NCBI GenBank assembly: GCA_026388345.1
Contig: JAPLJY010000074.1
Span: 1-11,774, forward strand
Direction: 5' to 3'
DNA from: Deltaproteobacteria bacterium
Lineage (GTDB): Bacteria > Desulfobacterota > Syntrophia > Syntrophales > UBA5619
Length of the DNA: 11,774 nucleotides
Under the pieces are notes generated by a model, which did not search any database, was not told the DNA's origin, and saw nothing but the letters and a program-made list of their open reading frames with translations. A program made the translations under genes and the position numbers. Below, one piece after another: positions 8,551 through 11,774 of the stretch (position 1 is its first letter; the number at the start of each line of letters is the position of its first letter).

Positions 8551-9639
8551 ATGTTTGCCGTCATCATGGCCGGGGGAAAGGGGGCGCGGTTCTGGCCGCG
8601 GAGCCGGGAGCGGATGCCCAAGCACCTCCTGGACATCCAGGGTGAGCGGACGATCATCCGCGAAACCGTCGACCGGATCCGGCCGCTGGTTCCGCCCGAA
8701 CGCACCCTGATCGTCACCGGCCGGAGCCATGCCGCCGAACTGATCCGCCAGCTCCCCGAGATCCCCGCGGAAAACATCCTCATCGAGCCCGTCGGGCGGA
8801 ACACCGCCCCCTGCATCGGCCTCGCCGCACTCCATATCCAACAGCGGGTTCCGGACGCGGTCATGCTGGTCCTCCCTTCCGACCACCGGATCGGCGATGA
8901 AATCGCGTTCCGCCGCATCCTCGCCGAGGCCGGCAAGGTGGCTGCCGTTGGAAACCCGCTCGTCACGATCGGCATCCGTCCGACCGGACCGGAGACGGGA
9001 TACGGTTATATCGAACAGGGCGATCAATGGGGACATGATGCCGCATCGTGTCCCCATTCTGCAGGGAAGATCTACCGGGTCCGCTCCATCCGGGAGAAAC
9101 CGCCCCTCGAACAGGCCAGGGACTTCCTGCGGCAGGGCGGCTTCTGCTGGAACAGCGGCATGTTCGTTTGGAAGGCCTCGACGATCCTGCAGGCGATCAA
9201 ACGATTTCTGCCCGAACTCCACGAGGGGTTGTTGCAGATCCGTGAGGCGCTCGGAACCGAACGGGAAGAGGAGATCGTCGGGGAGGTCTATTCGGCGCAG
9301 AAGGCCGTCTCCATCGACTACGGCGTCATGGAAAAGGCGGAGGATGTCCTGGTCGTTCCGGGGGATTTCGGCTGGTCCGATCTGGGGAGCTGGGACGCCC
9401 TCTGGGAGGTCTCGGGGAAGGATGAAAACGGGAACGCCGTCCGGGGCCCCTTCATCGGCATCGACGCGGGCGCTTCCCTCGTCCACAGCCCCGGAAAACT
9501 CGTCGCCATCGTCGGGGTCCGGGACCTCCTTGTCGTCGAGACGGACGACGCCCTCCTCATCTGCCGCCGGAGCCGGTCGCAGGATGTCCGGAAGGTCGTG
9601 GAGATTCTCGAAAGGAAGGGTCTGAAGGAATATCTGTAA
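8551..9639 (+). CDS. manC: Mannose-1-phosphate guanylyltransferase, single-domain
   Basis: The enzyme makes GDP-mannose from mannose-1-phosphate and GTP, the precursor for mannose, fucose and rhamnose-type sugars in lipopolysaccharide or exopolysaccharide. Its 362 residues correspond to the nucleotidyltransferase domain alone; the phosphomannose isomerase domain of the long bifunctional form is absent. Diagnostic motifs are AGGKGARFWPRSR...PK (7-24, nucleotide binding), EPVGRNTAP (79-87), LPSDH (108-112), ETGYGYIE (148-155), REKP (181-184), WNSGMFVWK (200-208), SIDYGVMEKA (254-263) and GWSDLGSWDAL (274-284). ATG 8551 has AGGAAAG (8541-8547) six bases or less ahead and begins at the family's first beta strand; frame-open codons upstream are non-coding leader. 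It stands alone, with no other sugar-nucleotide genes nearby. Confidence 0.95.
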   Translation: MFAVIMAGGKGARFWPRSRERMPKHLLDIQGERTIIRETVDRIRPLVPPERTLIVTGRSHAAELIRQLPEIPAENILIEPVGRNTAPCIGLAALHIQQRVPDAVMLVLPSDHRIGDEIAFRRILAEAGKVAAVGNPLVTIGIRPTGPETGYGYIEQGDQWGHDAASCPHSAGKIYRVRSIREKPPLEQARDFLRQGGFCWNSGMFVWKASTILQAIKRFLPELHEGLLQIREALGTEREEEIVGEVYSAQKAVSIDYGVMEKAEDVLVVPGDFGWSDLGSWDALWEVSGKDENGNAVRGPFIGIDAGASLVHSPGKLVAIVGVRDLLVVETDDALLICRRSRSQDVRKVVEILERKGLKEYL

Positions 9640-9679
9640 CCGGGCAATGCCGCTCTCGAAAAAAGCTCCCTTCTCTGAC

Positions 9680-9728
9680 GGCTTCGTAAAATCGGGAGGG
9701 GACCCCTTTTTTCGTTTTGTACGAAGCC
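9680..9728. repeat. Long inverted repeat after manC, possible bidirectional terminator
   Basis: GGCTTCGTA (9680-9688) pairs perfectly with TACGAAGCC (9720-9728). The stem continues inward with AAA/TTT and CG/CG pairs, and a GGGG/CCCC core is followed by a run of six T (9707-9712). It can fold as one long hairpin. It may terminate manC transcripts and also has the look of a dispersed repeat. It ends 21 bases before the next start codon. Confidence 0.6.
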
Positions 9729-9749
9729 TTCAAAAGATGGAGGGATGGG

Positions 9750-10616
9750 ATGGCCGGGGAGAAGGCGGGACAAACAGGAAAATGGCCGGCCCACGGCCCA
9801 ATCGGTCTTGCCCTGATCGCCCTCTTCTGGATACTGAACTGGTCCCTACCCGGGACGCGCACCCACTGGGGCTTCTTCCCGCTCTGGCTCGGTTACAGCC
9901 TCTCCGCAGACGCCATCGTCTTTCGCAGGAAGGGGCAATCCCTCCTCACCCGGACACCCGGCGTCTGGGCGGGCCTCTTCCTGGTATCAGCCCCCGCCTG
10001 GTGGCTTTTCGAACTCATCAACCTCTGGACGCAGAATTGGATCTACCTCGGAGAGGAGAGCTTCTCGACCTTTGAATATGCGGCGTTTTCCACGCTCAGT
10101 TTTTCCACGGTGATGCCCGCCGTCTTCGGCACGGCGGAGTGGGTGGGAACCTGGGAATGGGTGCGGCGACTCGGCCCCGGCCCGGTCATCCGGAAGACGC
10201 CCATCCTCCTGCGCGGCCTTTTCGCCTCCGGCTGTATCATGCTGCTCCTCCTGCTGGCCTGGCCGGAGCTCTTCTTCCCGCTGGTCTGGGGATCCATTTA
10301 CTGCATTCTGGAACCGCTCAACGTGAGGCTGGGAAACCGCTCACTCCTGGATGATCTGTCCAGGGGTGACTGGCGGCCGGCGATCGCCCTCTCCGTCGGC
10401 TGCCTCATCTGCGGCTTCTTCTGGGAGATGTGGAATTTTTATTCGTGGCCGAGATGGGTCTACCGGATCCCGTACGCCGGCATTTTTCACCTCTTCGAGA
10501 TGCCGCTTGCGGGTTACCTCGGCTACATCCCCTTCTCACTCGAGCTCTTCGCCCTGTATCACCTCGTCACGGGACTCTTCCGACGGGACAAGGCCCGGAG
10601 CGACCTCCGTCTGTGA
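9750..10616 (+). CDS. Polytopic inner-membrane protein of unknown function
   Basis: The 288-residue protein is strongly hydrophobic and rich in Trp and Phe, with about seven likely membrane segments: around 17-34, 40-57, 72-98, 110-128, 153-185, 210-228 and 254-275. Conserved-looking polar and aromatic motifs sit at segment ends: WWLFELINLWTQNWIYLG (84-101) and FFWEMWNFYSWPRW (223-236), followed by FHLFEMPLAGYLGY (246-259). The repeated FE/WE plus N plus W pattern in the two halves suggests internal duplication or two equivalent binding elements. ATG 9750 is chosen because GGAGGG (9739-9744) lies five bases ahead. Codons back to 9717 are repeat sequence. I recall similar hypothetical membrane proteins but cannot assign a function. 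It follows manC after a hairpin and faces the operon to its right. Confidence 0.8.
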   Translation: MAGEKAGQTGKWPAHGPIGLALIALFWILNWSLPGTRTHWGFFPLWLGYSLSADAIVFRRKGQSLLTRTPGVWAGLFLVSAPAWWLFELINLWTQNWIYLGEESFSTFEYAAFSTLSFSTVMPAVFGTAEWVGTWEWVRRLGPGPVIRKTPILLRGLFASGCIMLLLLLAWPELFFPLVWGSIYCILEPLNVRLGNRSLLDDLSRGDWRPAIALSVGCLICGFFWEMWNFYSWPRWVYRIPYAGIFHLFEMPLAGYLGYIPFSLELFALYHLVTGLFRRDKARSDLRL

Positions 10617-10720
10617 GGTGAGGGCTGTAAAAATGTTGCCTGTTTGTCATTACGAACGAGGAAATATTTCTGAACAAACCTGATCTTGTCCCATCGTTTA
10701 CGGGAATGATCCGCGGCAAC

Positions 10721-10933
10721 TCATTTTGCTTCTCGGACCCGGGGAGATTCGATCTCCGTCTCCCCACCCGGCCCCTGGAGCTGATCGGCAGGCACGTGAA
10801 CGACCTCGCCGTCCCGCCAGACCGCCAGCGGCTCCCCGGACCTCCTGTGTTTCTCCACGACACGGGCCACGGCCTTCTTCAGAGCCTCCTCGGCCATCTC
10901 CCCTAAAGACATTTTTTTAAGATCTTTTCTCAC
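10721..10933 (-). CDS. Small basic/acidic protein paired with a zeta-like kinase
   Basis: The last gene of the minus-strand operon encodes about 70 residues. The GTG start (10933-10931) is preferred because GGAG lies six bases ahead, inside the end of the kinase gene, and the start comes one base after its stop (TGAAGTG), indicating translational coupling. An ATG at 10912 would give 63 residues but has a poor ribosome site. A long amphipathic helix (residues about 9-31, EMAEEALKKAVARVVEKHRR) is followed by a beta-hairpin motif PLAVWRDGEVVHVP (35-48). I recall similar small proteins lying directly downstream of this kinase type in many bacteria, which suggests a partner, possibly an antitoxin or adaptor. 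That role is an inference. Confidence 0.7.
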   Translation of the reverse strand: MRKDLKKMSLGEMAEEALKKAVARVVEKHRRSGEPLAVWRDGEVVHVPADQLQGPGGETEIESPRVREAK

Positions 10934-10934
10934 T

Positions 10935-11513
10935 TCATTCTCCGTCCATGCATAATTGTTCGTAAAGCCCGGAATCAAAAACTCTCAATTGTCCATCGTA
11001 CTCGGCGATCGCTCTGGGCTTTTCCGAAGAGTTGTCAAACAGATGCCATGTATCCGCCAACACCAGATAATAATGCGTGAAATTGAACAGGCTCTTTCCA
11101 AACCGCCTGCGGACCGTCTCCTCCGGCACGGAATGTCCCCCTTCCCTCACACGATCGGCAATCCGCGCCACAGCAAGGTCCACGCTACGAATCCACAGGT
11201 AGAAAATGTGGATGTTATAGCCATTTTTCTTGAAATTCCGCAGTAACCTGATTTGCGTTTTTCCGGACAGCGTTGACTCGAATCCGAAATCCCGGCGATT
11301 TCGGCCAAGGGTATGAATCTGCTCCAAAACGATCCTTCCGGCCCGGATCGCGGCCCGTTCCGGTGCAAACGGGGAGATTCCGTCAGCAATGAGATCGGCG
11401 TTGATGAATTCCAGGCAGTCCACATAGTGGGGCAGGAATTCGCGGGCAAATTTCGTTTTCCCGACGCCATTGGGGCCGGCAATAATATAGAGATTCGGTC
11501 TGAGAGCTGCCAT
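10935..11513 (-). CDS. Zeta-toxin-like P-loop kinase
   Basis: The 192-residue protein belongs to the zeta-toxin/AAA P-loop kinase group. Walker A is GPNGVGKT (13-20, K19). INADLIADGISPF (37-49) supplies D40, at the place of the catalytic Asp of zeta toxins. FGFESTLSG (77-84) is the usual substrate-side motif. A basic lid runs from R117 through RVREGGHSVPEE to RRRF (135-138). Zeta proteins phosphorylate UDP-N-acetylglucosamine or other small molecules; the substrate here is unknown. ATG 11513 follows the ISP gene's stop by five bases, with only a weak GGA ahead, so its translation is likely coupled. No classical epsilon antitoxin is present; the small gene overlapping the intergenic end is the only candidate partner. 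Confidence 0.85.
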   Translation of the reverse strand: MAALRPNLYIIAGPNGVGKTKFAREFLPHYVDCLEFINADLIADGISPFAPERAAIRAGRIVLEQIHTLGRNRRDFGFESTLSGKTQIRLLRNFKKNGYNIHIFYLWIRSVDLAVARIADRVREGGHSVPEETVRRRFGKSLFNFTHYYLVLADTWHLFDNSSEKPRAIAEYDGQLRVFDSGLYEQLCMDGE

Positions 11514-11518
11514 TTTGT

Positions 11519-11774
11519 TTATCCGATCGGCCAGCCGCCATGTGCGGCAATGGTTTCATCGACGCCCGCCATCAGGTGGATGGTCTCCACCAGAACTGCA
11601 ACGATCCGCTGATAATGCGTAATGTCATCATAGGTCAACAACCGCCCTTTGCGGTCCTTGAGCCACTTCTGACAGACCTGATAGCCGCCGATCTGGAAGG
11701 CCCAGACCTCCGGTGGAACCACTTCGCAATACTGCGTCTTGTTGATCCAGTCCCGGCCCATCTCCGAACCCTCC
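11519..11774 (-). CDS. Type ISP restriction-modification enzyme, C-terminal end (5' part outside window)
   Basis: The frame is open from the right edge to TAA at 11521-11519, giving about 85 visible residues. The sequence INKTQYCEVVPPEVW, then IGGYQVCQKWLKDRKGR and THYQRIVAVLVETIHLM, matches the extreme C-terminus of type ISP enzymes (LlaBIII class), the end of the target-recognition domain. Full-length proteins in this family are usually above 1000 residues and carry nuclease, translocase and N6-adenine methyltransferase domains on one chain, protecting the host against phage. Only this end is visible, so whether the rest is intact cannot be judged. The kinase gene starts five bases downstream, and the three genes probably form one operon. 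A stand-alone N6-methylase with the same tail is an alternative. Confidence 0.8.
   Translation of the reverse strand, partial: EGSEMGRDWINKTQYCEVVPPEVWAFQIGGYQVCQKWLKDRKGRLLTYDDITHYQRIVAVLVETIHLMAGVDETIAAHGGWPIG

Noticed and set aside
10689..10710. Third dRS3-like palindrome (minus strand ATTCCC-N8-TGGGAC)
   Set aside because: The second half is degenerate (TGGGAC rather than GGGAAT), so it may be a decayed copy or chance. It falls in the 104-base gap between convergent genes, which otherwise shows nothing.

Overview
The window is GC-rich bacterial DNA. It carries housekeeping genes at the left, a block of poorly characterised genes in the middle, and the tail of a restriction-modification/kinase operon at the right. 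The serC-serA-purA order, the SerC subtype, and the dispersed palindromes and TIR-bearing element resemble Desulfobacterota (the former Deltaproteobacteria, perhaps the Syntrophales). That placement is an inference from gene style, not a measured result.

Left part (1-3836): the C-terminal half of a phosphoserine aminotransferase (serC) is followed 25 bases later by a full D-3-phosphoglycerate dehydrogenase (serA), so two steps of serine synthesis are co-transcribed. A 133-base gap holding two ATTCCC-N8-GGGAAT palindromes separates serA from purA (adenylosuccinate synthase). A tRNA-Lys(UUU) gene follows, with its own promoter and an intrinsic terminator. Its T-loop has C in place of the nearly invariant T at position 55.

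Middle part (3837-8550): an orphan PilT-type secretion ATPase with an unusual C-terminal extension of about 120 residues; an uncharacterised exported protein behind a near-consensus promoter; a PilZ-domain protein; an uncharacterised 246-residue protein; and, convergent to it, a possible 79-residue tail-anchored membrane protein. The promoters ahead of the exported protein and ahead of the 246-residue protein share an exact 14-base stretch and similar -10 regions, so these genes may be co-regulated. A 125-bp element with terminal inverted repeats (MITE-like) lies before manC.

Right part (8551-11774): manC (single-domain mannose-1-phosphate guanylyltransferase, supplying GDP-mannose for surface glycans) is followed by a hairpin repeat and a polytopic membrane protein of unknown function. 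Convergent to these, on the minus strand, is a tight operon running in from the right edge: the C-terminal target-recognition end of a type ISP restriction-modification enzyme, a zeta-toxin-like P-loop kinase, and a small protein. This operon and the PilT-like/exported/PilZ block are the most plausible places for undescribed biology. No CRISPR array, integrase or complete insertion sequence is visible.
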